From the NCBI RefSeq assembly GCF_000717185.1, contig NZ_JNYE01000029.1:1-64000 (forward strand): DNA of 64,000 bases, written 5' to 3'. Source of the DNA: Kitasatospora phosalacinea. Its GTDB lineage: Bacteria > Actinomycetota > Actinomycetes > Streptomycetales > Streptomycetaceae. Shown one piece after another: positions 34,198 through 42,379 of the stretch. The notes beneath the pieces were generated by a model that was not told the DNA's origin, ran no database searches, and was given only the letters and a program-made list of their open reading frames with translations. The position numbers and the translations under genes are program-made. Positions within the stretch are counted from its first letter, which is position 1. Every line of letters begins with the position of its first letter.

Positions 34198-34968
34198 TCA
34201 CAGCCCCAGGTCGCGCAACCGCGCGATGAGCACCCCCGCCGGGCTCTCCGCCGTCTCCAGCTCCAGCCACCCGTGCAGCACCTCCGCGGTCTGCCCGTCG
34301 CGGACGGCGGTGGCCGCGGCCATCACCACGAACTGGTCGACCAGCCAGGCGCACAGCGAGTCGGCCGGGATCTGCCGTCCCTCGTCGAGCCAGCTGATCG
34401 CCGAGGCCTCGACCACCGAGATCCAGGAGCGCACCAGCAGGGTGAGCCGCGGCCCGGCCTCCCGCACGCCGAGGTGGCGCAGGGTGCGCCGGAGCGCCGC
34501 GCGGCGCACGTCGTCGACGATGGCCGAGGTGCGCGCGGTCTCGACGACGGAGCCGCCGCGCAGCAGCGCGCCGTAGCCCGCGGCGTGCTCGCCGACGAAG
34601 TCGAAGTAGCGGTGCAGGACGGCGCCGAGCTGCTGGGTGGGGGTGCCGTCGGTGGGTTCGACGGTGAAGCGGGTGGTGAGTTCGGAGGCGGCGCTGCGCA
34701 GCGCCGCCTCGTACAACTGCTGCTTGCCGCCCGCGAAGTAGCGGTAGACGAGCGGCCGGGAGGCGCCCGCGGCCTCCGCGACGTCGTCGAGGGAGACCTC
34801 TTCGGGCGGGCGGGCGGCGAAGAGTTCGAGGGCGACGGCGATGAGTTGTTCGCGCCGTTGCTGGACGGGCAGTCGGCGGTAGGCGGCGCGGCGTGGGCGC
34901 TCCGCGGCGGTGGGTTCCTCGACGGGTTCCTCGACGGGGTCCCCGACGGGGGAGGGGGTCGCTGCCAT
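34198..34968 (-). CDS. TetR-family transcriptional regulator
   Basis: A 256-residue regulator with an acidic N-terminal extension rich in Glu/Pro (about 1-25), then the TetR helix-turn-helix: RREQLIAVALELFAARPPEEVSLDDVAEAAGASRPLVYRYF in its usual order (about residues 38-80). The C-terminal ligand domain is helical. ATG 34968 has no strong ribosome site; the alternative is an upstream extension of low complexity. It is divergent from the rhomboid-like gene (139 bases apart) and may regulate it, though no clear operator palindrome is visible in the gap. Confidence 0.88.
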   Translation of the reverse strand: MAATPSPVGDPVEEPVEEPTAAERPRRAAYRRLPVQQRREQLIAVALELFAARPPEEVSLDDVAEAAGASRPLVYRYFAGGKQQLYEAALRSAASELTTRFTVEPTDGTPTQQLGAVLHRYFDFVGEHAAGYGALLRGGSVVETARTSAIVDDVRRAALRRTLRHLGVREAGPRLTLLVRSWISVVEASAISWLDEGRQIPADSLCAWLVDQFVVMAAATAVRDGQTAEVLHGWLELETAESPAGVLIARLRDLGL

Positions 34969-35107
34969 GCGTGCCAGGGTAGACCTCGGGCGGGCTGGCG
35001 CACCCCCTTCCGCACGGCTGCCACCGGCGGGTTCCCGCCGGGCGGGGCCCGGTCGGGGGCCGCAGACTGTGGGCAGGTGTCGGGTGAGTCGCGGCGAGGA
35101 GCGGCCG

Positions 35108-35758
35108 GTGCGGTGGGCGCGGGCGGTGGGGCGGTGGGTCGGGAGGTCCCCGGGGACGTACGTGTGGCTGCTGCTGCTGGCGGGCACGAGCTTCGTGGTG
35201 GCGCGGATGGACCCGGCGGCGCTGGACTACTTCCTGCAGCAGCGTTCCACCAACCTCGACCAGCTCTCCTCGCACCCGGTGCACGCCCTGCTGGCCAGCC
35301 TGATCTGGACCGAGCAGGCGAACTTCCTCTTCTACGCCGTGGTGTTCCACGTCTTCCACGTGCCCGCCGAGCGCTGGCTCGGCACCCGCCGCTGGCTGAC
35401 GGTCGCGCTGACCGCGCACGTGCTGGCCACCTTCGTCAGCGAGGGCGTGGTCGCCTGGGGCGTCCACCACCAGGTGCTGCCGCAGAACATGTCGACCACG
35501 GTGGACGTCGGCGTGTCGTACGCGCTGGCCGGGGTGGAGGGCGTGCTGACGTACCGGCTGGCCGGGGCGTGGCGCTGGGTGTACGGGTGCGGGCTGGTCG
35601 GTTTCTACCTGGTGCCGCTGCTGGCCTCGCACACGTTCACCGACCTCGGGCACTTCTGCGCGGTGCTGATCGGCCTGGCGTTCCACCCGGTCACCCGCGG
35701 CCGCCCGACCTGGGACCCGTGGCGCAGCGCCCGCCGTCTCGTGCCCGCGAGGGGGTGA
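35108..35758 (+). CDS. Rhomboid-like integral membrane protein (second copy)
   Basis: A 216-residue protein with about six membrane helices. It follows the same plan as the protein at 3085-3798: QQRSTNLDQLSSHPVHALLASLIW, an AERWLGTRRW motif, TAHVLATFVSEGVVAWG, then TVDVGVSYALAGVEG and TDLGHFCAVLIGLAF. The candidate catalytic residues are Ser137 (GVSY) and His182 (LGHF), 45 apart, against 46 in the other copy. GTG 35108 is preferred because GAGGAG lies six bases upstream, although earlier in-frame GTG codons exist. Protease activity is uncertain. Confidence 0.75.
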   Translation: MRWARAVGRWVGRSPGTYVWLLLLAGTSFVVARMDPAALDYFLQQRSTNLDQLSSHPVHALLASLIWTEQANFLFYAVVFHVFHVPAERWLGTRRWLTVALTAHVLATFVSEGVVAWGVHHQVLPQNMSTTVDVGVSYALAGVEGVLTYRLAGAWRWVYGCGLVGFYLVPLLASHTFTDLGHFCAVLIGLAFHPVTRGRPTWDPWRSARRLVPARG

Positions 35759-35815
35759 CGACACCGACAGCGGACAGGGGGTTGAATTCGCCTGCGGCTG
35801 CGACAGGATGGCCGA

Positions 35816-37528
35816 ATGGCTCATGAACTGAACGTTCCTCACCCGAGCGGCCCCACCCCGCGCCGCCTCGCCGACTCCTACGTCCACGCGCTCGCCGACG
35901 CCGACCCGCTGATCGCGGTGTACCTCGGCCTCAACCCGGAGGACGACCGGCTCACCGACCTGTCGCCCGAGGGCATCGAAGCCACCGCCGACCTGGCCCG
36001 CCGCACCCTCGCCGCCCTGGACGAGCTGGAGGCGTCGGGCCCGGTCGAGGACGAGGCCGAGCGCCGCTGCGCCCGGCTGCTGCGCGAGCGGCTGACCGCC
36101 GACCTGGCCGTCCACGACGCGGGCGAGGGCTACCGCAGCGTCCGGAACCTGGGTTCGCCGGTGCACGACACCCGCGAGATGTTCACCCTGCTGCCCACCG
36201 ACAGCGACGAGGACTGGCAGCGGCTGGGCCGCCGACTGGCCCGCTTCCCGCTGGCGATGGCCCAGTACCGGCAGCGCCTGGAGGAGGGCGTCCGGCGCGG
36301 ACTGCTGTCGGCGCCGCGCCAGGTGGAGACGGTGGTCGGCCAGTTCGGCGAGTGGATCGGGGGCGAGCGGCCCGGCGGCTGGTTCGGCGACCTGGTCGCC
36401 GCCGCCCCCGAGCACCTGCGCGAGCAGCTGACCGCCACCGCGGTCGAGGCCACCGCCGCGCTCGCCGAACTGCGCGACTGGATGCGCGACGTGTACGCCA
36501 CCGCCGCGAAGGGCACCCCCGACGCGGTCGGCCGCGAGCGCTACACCCGCTGGGTGCGGTCCTGGACGGGCGCCGAGCTCGACCTGGACGAGGCGTACCG
36601 CTGGGCCTGGGAGCAGTTCCACGACCTGGACGCGCAGATGCGGGCCGAGGCGGAGAAGGTCCGTCCGGGCAGCACCCCGATGCAGGCGATGAAGTGGCTG
36701 GAGACCGACGGCCCGGCGATCCGCGGCGAGCAGGCCGTGCAGGAGTACCTCCAGGACCTGATGGACCGGGCGATCGCCGACCTGCAGGGCGTGCACTTCG
36801 ACCTGGCCGAGCCGCTGCTCAAGGTCGAGTCGCGGATCGCCCCGCCCGGCAGCGCCGCCGCCCCGTACTACACCCAGCCCTCGCTGGACTTCTCCCGCCC
36901 CGGCCGGACCTGGCTGCCGACCCTGGGCCGGGAGGCGTTCCCGGAGTGGGACCTGGTCTCCACCTGGTACCACGAGGGCGTCCCGGGCCACCACCTGCAG
37001 CTCGCCCAGTGGACGTACGTGGCCGACCGGCTCTCCACCTACCAGGTCACCCTGGGCGGGGTCAGCGCCAACATGGAGGGCTGGGCGCTGTACGCCGAGC
37101 GCCTGATGGACGAGCTCGGCTACCTCACCGACCCGGGCCACCGCCTCGGCTACCTGAACGCCCAGATGATGCGGGCGCTGCGGGTGATCGTCGACATCGG
37201 CATGCACGCCGAGCTGGACTTCCCGGCCGACTCCCCGTTCGCCCCCGGCGAGGCGATGACGCCCGAGCGCGCCCGCGCGTTCTTCGGCGCCTACTGCGGC
37301 CTGTCCGCGGACTTCCTGGACAGCGAACTGGTGCGCTACCTCGGCCTGCCCGGCCAGGCGATCGGCTACAAGCTCGGCGAGCGGGCCTGGCTGCGCGGAC
37401 GGGCCGCGGCCCGGGCGGCGGCCGAGGCGCGCGGCGAGGAGTTCGACCTCAAGAGCTGGCACATGGCGGCGCTGTCCCAGGGCTCGCTGGGCCTGGACGA
37501 CCTGGTCACCGAGCTGAGCGCGCTGTAG
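35816..37528 (+). CDS. DUF885-family metallopeptidase-like protein
   Basis: A 570-residue protein of the DUF885 family, related to M32-like metallopeptidases. The zinc motif HEGVPGHH is at 386-393 and a downstream Glu-bearing helix ANMEGWALYAERLMDELGYL could give the third ligand. The rest is helical (DLDEAYRWAWEQFHDLDAQM, APYYTQPSLDFSRPGRTWLP). No signal peptide is visible, so it should act in the cytoplasm, perhaps on peptides. ATG 35816 is the only reasonable start. A hairpin follows at 37543. No neighbour explains a specific role. Confidence 0.9.
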   Translation: MAHELNVPHPSGPTPRRLADSYVHALADADPLIAVYLGLNPEDDRLTDLSPEGIEATADLARRTLAALDELEASGPVEDEAERRCARLLRERLTADLAVHDAGEGYRSVRNLGSPVHDTREMFTLLPTDSDEDWQRLGRRLARFPLAMAQYRQRLEEGVRRGLLSAPRQVETVVGQFGEWIGGERPGGWFGDLVAAAPEHLREQLTATAVEATAALAELRDWMRDVYATAAKGTPDAVGRERYTRWVRSWTGAELDLDEAYRWAWEQFHDLDAQMRAEAEKVRPGSTPMQAMKWLETDGPAIRGEQAVQEYLQDLMDRAIADLQGVHFDLAEPLLKVESRIAPPGSAAAPYYTQPSLDFSRPGRTWLPTLGREAFPEWDLVSTWYHEGVPGHHLQLAQWTYVADRLSTYQVTLGGVSANMEGWALYAERLMDELGYLTDPGHRLGYLNAQMMRALRVIVDIGMHAELDFPADSPFAPGEAMTPERARAFFGAYCGLSADFLDSELVRYLGLPGQAIGYKLGERAWLRGRAAARAAAEARGEEFDLKSWHMAALSQGSLGLDDLVTELSAL

Positions 37529-37542
37529 CCGGACGCCCGCGT

Positions 37543-37573
37543 CCCGGGTGGCCGATGCGGCCGGGCACCCGGG
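37543..37573 (+). terminator. Hairpin after DUF885 gene
   Basis: CCCGGGTG and CACCCGGG pair, with an inner GCC/GGC extension, just past the stop codon. Confidence 0.45.
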
Positions 37574-37697
37574 AACGCCGTCCCACATACTGACAAACCG
37601 GACAATTCGCCTTGCCGCCGTCCCGCTCGGGGGTTTCCCTGGGAAGAGCGCCGTACGCGCCCTGCCCCACTCCCGATCGGCGGAAGGCGGCCCCACG

Positions 37698-39194
37698 GTG
37701 ACACCCCAGCAAGCCCCCGAGACCCCCGCCCCGGACCCGCGCCGCTGGTGGGCCCTGGCGGTCATCGCCATCGCCCAGCTGATGATCGTCCTCGACGCGA
37801 CGATCGTGAACATCGCCCTCCCGTCCGCGCAGAAGGCGCTCGACATCTCCGACGCCAACCGGCAGTGGGTGATCACCGCCTACACGCTGGCCTTCGGCGG
37901 CCTGTTGCTGCTCGGCGGCCGGATCGGCGACCTCTTCGGCCGCAAGCGGACCTTCCTGGTCGGCCTGCTCGGCTTCGCCCTCGCCTCCGGCATCGGCGGT
38001 TTCGCCACCACCGGCGGCACGCTCTTCGCCGCCCGCGCCCTCCAGGGCGCCTTCGGGGCCCTGCTCGCCCCGTCCGCGCTCTCCCTGCTCTCCGTCACCT
38101 TCCGCGACCCGCGCGAACGCGCCACCGCCTTCGGCATCTTCGGCGCCCTGGCCGGCGGCGGCGCGGCGATCGGCCTGATCACCGGCGGACTGCTCACCGA
38201 GTACCTGTCCTGGCGCTGGTGCCTGTACGTCAACATCCCGATCGCGATCGTCACCGGCATCGCCGCGTACTACCTGCTGGTCCGCGACCACATCGACCGC
38301 TCCCGCCGGGTCCGGCTCGACCTGCCCGGCGCGGTGCTCGGCTGCGGCGGCCTGCTGGCCATCGTGTACGGCACCTCCGAGGCGGTCTCCCGCGGCTGGG
38401 ACGACTGGCTGGTGCTCACCGCGCTCTGCGGCGGCGTCGCCCTGCTCGCGGTCTTCGCCCTGGTCGAGCGCCGCACCGAGCACGCGCTGCTGCCGATGCA
38501 CCTGATCGGCGAACGCAACCGGGCCGGCGGCGCGCTCTCCGTCGGGCTCGCCGTCATCGGCATGTTCGGCCTGTTCCTCTTCCTCACCTACTACCTACAG
38601 GTGATCAAGGGCTACTCGCCGATCAAGGCCGGCGTCTCCTTCCTGCCGATGACCGCCGCCATCGTGGTCAGCGCCGCGGGCATCGCCTCCCGGCTGATGA
38701 CCCGCATCCCGACCCGCAACCTGGTCGTCCCCGGCCTGCTGCTCGGCGCCGGAGGCATGGCCTGGCTCACCCAGATCAAGGTCGACAGCCCCTACACCAC
38801 CATGGTGCTGCCCGCCGAACTGCTGCTCGGCTTCGGCATGGGCCTGGTCTTCATGCCCACCATGAGCCTGGCCACCCTGGGCGTCGCCCCGCAGGAGACC
38901 GGCGCCGCCTCCGCCATCATCAACAGCGCCCAGCAGGTCGGCGGTTCGATCGGCACCGCCCTGCTCAACACCATCGCCGCCAGCGTCACCGCCACCTACC
39001 TGGCCGCCCGCAACCCCACCGACCCGGTGGTCCAGGCCCAGGGCGCGGTGCACGGCTACGCCGTCGCCACCACCGTCGCGATGGCCATCCTGCTGGCCGC
39101 CGCGGTCATCGCCTTCCTGATGATCAACCACCGCCCCGCCCCCGGCGAGGCCGCGGGCGAGGACGCCGCCGCCGCGGCCCGCGCCGCGGTCTGA
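37698..39194 (+). CDS. MFS drug:H+ antiporter, DHA2 (14-helix) family, second copy
   Basis: A 498-residue exporter with 14 predicted helices. It shows VLDATIVNIALPSAQ in helix 1 (the D-x-x-V-x-N-x-A-L-P motif of DHA2 pumps), GGRIGDLFGRKRTFLVG in the 2-3 loop and LITGGLLTEYLSWRWCLYVN in helix 5. GTG 37698 gives a short cytoplasmic N-terminus; the Shine-Dalgarno is GGAAGGCGG. It is not the same pump as that at 8715-10295 and lacks an adjacent regulator. A long perfect hairpin follows. Confidence 0.93.
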   Translation: MTPQQAPETPAPDPRRWWALAVIAIAQLMIVLDATIVNIALPSAQKALDISDANRQWVITAYTLAFGGLLLLGGRIGDLFGRKRTFLVGLLGFALASGIGGFATTGGTLFAARALQGAFGALLAPSALSLLSVTFRDPRERATAFGIFGALAGGGAAIGLITGGLLTEYLSWRWCLYVNIPIAIVTGIAAYYLLVRDHIDRSRRVRLDLPGAVLGCGGLLAIVYGTSEAVSRGWDDWLVLTALCGGVALLAVFALVERRTEHALLPMHLIGERNRAGGALSVGLAVIGMFGLFLFLTYYLQVIKGYSPIKAGVSFLPMTAAIVVSAAGIASRLMTRIPTRNLVVPGLLLGAGGMAWLTQIKVDSPYTTMVLPAELLLGFGMGLVFMPTMSLATLGVAPQETGAASAIINSAQQVGGSIGTALLNTIAASVTATYLAARNPTDPVVQAQGAVHGYAVATTVAMAILLAAAVIAFLMINHRPAPGEAAGEDAAAAARAAV

Positions 39195-39223
39195 ACCCCG
39201 GCCCGGGCCGGGCGGGCCCGGAC

Positions 39224-39258
39224 GGCGGGCGGCCGGGTGTCGCACCCGGCCGCCCGCC
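39224..39258 (+). terminator. Strong hairpin terminator after second MFS pump
   Basis: GGCGGGCGGCCGGGTG and CACCCGGCCGCCCGCC form a perfect 16-pair stem with a TCG loop. Confidence 0.75.
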
Positions 39259-39438
39259 CCCCGCCGTGGGACGCTGCTGTGCTGCACGCCGCCGGACCCC
39301 CCGGGCCTCCCGGAAAGTCGTGACGGGTCCCCCCGTTCGACGGCGGACGGTCGGGGCAAGCGGTGTGCGACAGGTGCCCGCACCGGAACCGCGGCGCGGG
39401 CACCCCCACGACCAGGAGCGGCGGGAACGGGGCATCGA

Positions 39439-40365
39439 ATGGGACGACACACCGGGCGGGAGCAGCGCCGCGCACTGCGGCCGGTCACCCTCACCTCCTT
39501 CCTCGCCGTCGGCGCCGTCGGGGTGATGGCGGCCGCGGGCCTGCTCACCGTCCACCTGCAGGACGCCGGACGGCCCGGCAACGACAGCATCGCCCCGGCC
39601 CCCACCGCGGCCCTCCTCCCTTCCCCCACCCCCTCGCCCGGCGCCCCCGCCGCCGCCGCACTGCAGGACGGCCCCGCCACCGGCCCCACCCTGCAGGCCC
39701 CGCCCACCGCACCGCCGCCCGACGTCCCGCTCGGCGTCACCACCACCGCCCCCGACAACGCCGAATCCCGCCGGGTCGGCGCCCTGTTCTCCGGCCCGGT
39801 CGGCCCCGGCCACCACTTCTGCACCGCCAGCGTCATCGACAGCCCCGGCCGCAACCTGATCCTCACCGCCGCCCACTGCCTGTCCGGCGCGAACGGCACC
39901 ACCTTCGTCCCCGGCTACCGCAACGGCCAGGCCCCGTACGGAACCTGGCAGGTCACCGAGGTCCACACCGCGGACGGCTGGCGCACCGACCACGACCCCG
40001 ACGAGGACTTCGCGATCCTCACCGTCGCCCCCAACGCCGGCCGCCAGATCGAGGACGCCCTCGGCGGCAACCCCCTCGGCACCCACGCCGCCTGGACCGT
40101 CCGGGCCCGCCTCTACGGCTACCCCGCCCGCACCGAACTCCCCGTCGTCTGCACCAACGCCACCAGCCGCCAGGACACCTACCAGCGCCGCATCGACTGC
40201 CCCGCCTTCCCCGGCGGCACCAGCGGCGGCCCCTTCGTCGACGCCGCCACCGGCGAGGTCATCGGCGTCATCGGCGGCTACCAGCAGGGCGGCGCCACCG
40301 ACGACACCTCCTACAGCGCCCTCTTCGACCACACCGTCGCCGAGCTCCTCGCCGACGCGAGCTGA
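39439..40365 (+). CDS. Secreted or membrane-anchored trypsin-like serine protease
   Basis: A 308-residue protein with an N-terminal hydrophobic segment (about 17-40) serving as signal or membrane anchor, then a Pro/Ala-rich linker (about 48-100). The S1 peptidase domain has the triad His146 (LTAAHC), Asp190 (DEDFAIL) and Ser262 (GGTSGGPF), with Cys pairs around FCTAS/AAHC and VVCTN/IDCPA likely to be disulphides. It closely resembles other extracellular Streptomyces trypsin-like proteases of unknown substrate. ATG 39439 precedes the basic signal start. It stands alone. Confidence 0.92.
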   Translation: MGRHTGREQRRALRPVTLTSFLAVGAVGVMAAAGLLTVHLQDAGRPGNDSIAPAPTAALLPSPTPSPGAPAAAALQDGPATGPTLQAPPTAPPPDVPLGVTTTAPDNAESRRVGALFSGPVGPGHHFCTASVIDSPGRNLILTAAHCLSGANGTTFVPGYRNGQAPYGTWQVTEVHTADGWRTDHDPDEDFAILTVAPNAGRQIEDALGGNPLGTHAAWTVRARLYGYPARTELPVVCTNATSRQDTYQRRIDCPAFPGGTSGGPFVDAATGEVIGVIGGYQQGGATDDTSYSALFDHTVAELLADAS

Positions 40366-40476
40366 GGCCACGGCCCGCCGGCCCGGGGACGAGCCGGTCC
40401 GGGCTGCGCAGCGGCCCCCGGACCCGCACCACCCGTGTGCCCGACGGGTCCCCGCGCCCGCCGCCCCACTGCGCCG

Positions 40477-40854
40477 TCAGCCTGCCGCCGGGGCGAACCC
40501 GCCGCGCGAACCGCCGTCCAGCAGGGCGGGCCAGTCGACCGGCCCGGCCAGCTCCGCGGCGTCGGGCAGCGAGACCACGAGCGCACCCCCGGCCCGCTCG
40601 ACCTCGTCGCACCACTGGGCGACCCCGTCGGTGCCGAAGGACCCGCCGAGGGTCGGGAAGAGGCACCCCGCGTCGCCGGGCCCGTCCAGCACGCACATCG
40701 TCAACCGGGCGAAGACCGACCACCCCGCCAGCCCGGGCACCGCCCCGTCCACCACCCGCAGCACCGGCAGCGCGTCGTGCACCGGCGCACCGCCCAGCAG
40801 CAGGATCGGGGCGGACGCCCCGGAGACCAGTCGGGCCTGTTCGGGAGAGATCAT
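40477..40854 (-). CDS. Hypothetical protein
   Basis: A 125-residue soluble protein I do not recognise. It begins MISPEQARLVSGASAPILLL, with alternating hydrophobic strands (VLRVVDGAVPGLAGW, ARLTMCVLDGPGDAG) and a conserved-looking VAQWCDEVERAGGALVVSLP. Codon use is typical of real genes in this region. ATG 40854 was chosen; an in-frame GTG three bases earlier and another seven codons upstream are alternatives. It is convergent with the protease gene and lies downstream of another hypothetical gene on the same strand. Confidence 0.6.
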   Translation of the reverse strand: MISPEQARLVSGASAPILLLGGAPVHDALPVLRVVDGAVPGLAGWSVFARLTMCVLDGPGDAGCLFPTLGGSFGTDGVAQWCDEVERAGGALVVSLPDAAELAGPVDWPALLDGGSRGGFAPAAG

Positions 40855-40933
40855 CACCCCGGTACCCTGCCACACCCCGCGGCCCGCCCCGGAACGCGGC
40901 AGGGGTCCGCCCCCCGGCGGACCCGGGCCCCCG

Positions 40934-41335
40934 TCACCAGTCGCGCCACTCGTCCGTGATCTCGTAGCGGTCGATGCCGAGGCGCCCCGCGAGCGCCGGA
41001 ACGTCGACGCCCCCGTCCACCAGCACCCGGTCGAGGTACTCGCAGAGCTGCTCCCGCTCGCCGGTCTCGTAGGCGGCCCCGTCGAACGACTCGTTGACGG
41101 CGTTCAGCGCGAGCACCACCCGCTCGACCACCGCCATGACCTGCTCGTCCGACGCCCCCGCCAGCCCCCGCACGTCGGTCTCGAACCCCTGGAGGACGGC
41201 ATCCGTGGCGGTCAGCAGCGCCTCCGGGAAGAGCTCCGCCAGGAAGGCCTCCCCGGGCTCCATACGGCCCGCCGCCACCTCGCGCGCCTCCGCCGCCACG
41301 TCTTCGCGCCATGCGCTGGAAGGTCTGATCACCAT
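40934..41335 (-). CDS. Conserved hypothetical protein (helical, ends EITDEWRDW)
   Basis: A 133-residue, mostly helical, acidic soluble protein: ELFPEALLTATDAVLQGFE, ERVVLALNAVNESFDGAAYE, EREQLCEYLDRVLVDGGVDV and a Trp-rich C-terminus RYEITDEWRDW. I have the impression that this C-terminal signature recurs in Streptomyces hypothetical proteins but cannot assign a family with confidence. ATG 41335 has a weak ribosome site. It lies 79 bases upstream of the hypothetical gene at 40477 on the same strand. Confidence 0.65.
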   Translation of the reverse strand: MVIRPSSAWREDVAAEAREVAAGRMEPGEAFLAELFPEALLTATDAVLQGFETDVRGLAGASDEQVMAVVERVVLALNAVNESFDGAAYETGEREQLCEYLDRVLVDGGVDVPALAGRLGIDRYEITDEWRDW

Positions 41336-41382
41336 GCCCGGACCGTAGCGCCCGCCCCTGACACCCCCCCGGAACGCGGGAA

Positions 41383-41412
41383 AGGCCCAGATCCCGACGG
41401 ATCTGAGCCTCT
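41383..41412 (-). terminator. Terminator downstream of tRNA-Arg
   Basis: On the minus strand GGCTCAGATCC, a GTCG loop and GGATCTGGGCC form a hairpin followed by TTTCCC, about 25 bases past the tRNA 3' end. Confidence 0.7.
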
Positions 41413-41434
41413 GTCACACGCACTTCCTGCGAAG

Positions 41435-41506
41435 TGCCCCCGGTAGGATTCGAACCTACGCACCCGCCTCCGGAGGGCGGTGCTCTATCCCCTGAGCTAC
41501 GGGGGC
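41435..41506 (-). tRNA. tRNA-Arg (anticodon CCG)
   Basis: The minus strand folds as a complete cloverleaf: acceptor GCCCCCG paired with CGGGGGC, D-arm GCTC...GAGC, anticodon stem CCGCC/GGCGG around loop CTCCGGA with anticodon CCG, and T-arm GTAGG-TTCGAAT-CCTAC. CCA is not encoded. CCG reads CGG, a frequent Arg codon in this genome. It lies close to argS but on the other strand. Confidence 0.96.
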
Positions 41507-41733
41507 CTGGGCTTGACCTCGCGGCGTCGCCCGGCCTGACGGGGAAAACACTACCAGGGAAACTCCGTGCTCCGTGCAAGGGTTTCCGCGAGGCCCCGCC
41601 GACCCGTCCGCGGCCCGTCCGCCGACCCGTCCGACGACTCGGGCCGGGGCCGCCCCGACGGGCCGTCAGGGGGTGACCGGCAAGTAGCCGAAAGGCCGGA
41701 CGCGGGGGGCGGGCCGCGGCTACCCTCGGTGAG

Positions 41734-42261
41734 GTGGCGGCGACGTCGGGGCGGGTCCTCGTGGTGGACGACAGCGAGGTGATCCGCCAACTGATCAGGG
41801 TCAACCTGGAGCTGGAGGGCTTCGAGGTGGTGACCGCCGCCGACGGTGCCGAGTGCCTGGAGGTGGTTCGCCGGGTCGCGCCGGACGTGGTGACCCTGGA
41901 CGTGGTGATGCCCCGGCTGGACGGGCTGCGGACGGCGGCCCGGCTGCGGGCCGCGCGGGAGACCGCGCACCTGCCGATCGCGATCGTGAGCGCCTGCACG
42001 CCGGCCGACCTGGAGCGCGGGGAGTCGGTGGGGGTGGACGGCTACCTGGCCAAGCCCTTCGACCCGGCGGAGCTGGTCGCGCTGGTGCGGCGGCTGCGGG
42101 AGCGGTCGGCGGCCCGGCCCGCTCCGGCCGGGCGGCGCTTCGCCTACGACTTCGGCAGCCCGCTCCCGGAGGCCCCGCGGGGCGACCGGCAAACCCCCGG
42201 TGATTCAGCCCTGAGCGAACGGTCGCAGGAACTCGTCCGGCCGGACGACCCGCGCCCGTGA
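41734..42261 (+). CDS. Single-domain response regulator
   Basis: A 175-residue protein consisting of a receiver domain (about 6-120) and a short disordered tail. It has the acidic pair in VLVVDDSEV, the phosphoacceptor in DVVTLDVVMPRLDG and the Lys in GYLAKPFDP. There is no DNA-binding or enzymatic output domain, so it may act through protein contacts, as CheY-like or phosphorelay proteins do. GTG 41734 has a weak GGTGAG site. No kinase gene is adjacent. It ends 117 bases before argS on the same strand. Confidence 0.88.
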   Translation: MAATSGRVLVVDDSEVIRQLIRVNLELEGFEVVTAADGAECLEVVRRVAPDVVTLDVVMPRLDGLRTAARLRAARETAHLPIAIVSACTPADLERGESVGVDGYLAKPFDPAELVALVRRLRERSAARPAPAGRRFAYDFGSPLPEAPRGDRQTPGDSALSERSQELVRPDDPRP

Positions 42262-42365
42262 GATGTGCCCGCCAGCACCGACGTCCGACGACACGAAGCA
42301 CGCCCGGAGGGGCGACGCGCGCCGCCGCGGGCAAACCGGGTGGCGGCCGGGTGCCCCCTCTCGCC

Positions 42366-42379
42366 TAGGCTTGGCACCG
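42366..42379 (+). promoter_or_regulatory. Possible leaderless -10 of argS
   Basis: TAGGCT at 42366-42371 ends seven bases before GTG 42379, so transcription would start at the initiation codon. No convincing -35 is visible. Confidence 0.35.

Noticed and set aside
41509..41733. tRNA-Arg promoter (TTGCAC and TAGTGT on the minus strand)
   Set aside because: The boxes are about 20 bases apart, too far to support with confidence.
42262..42378. T-box riboswitch upstream of argS
   Set aside because: The gap is only 117 bases and shows no T-box motif; a near-leaderless start is more likely.
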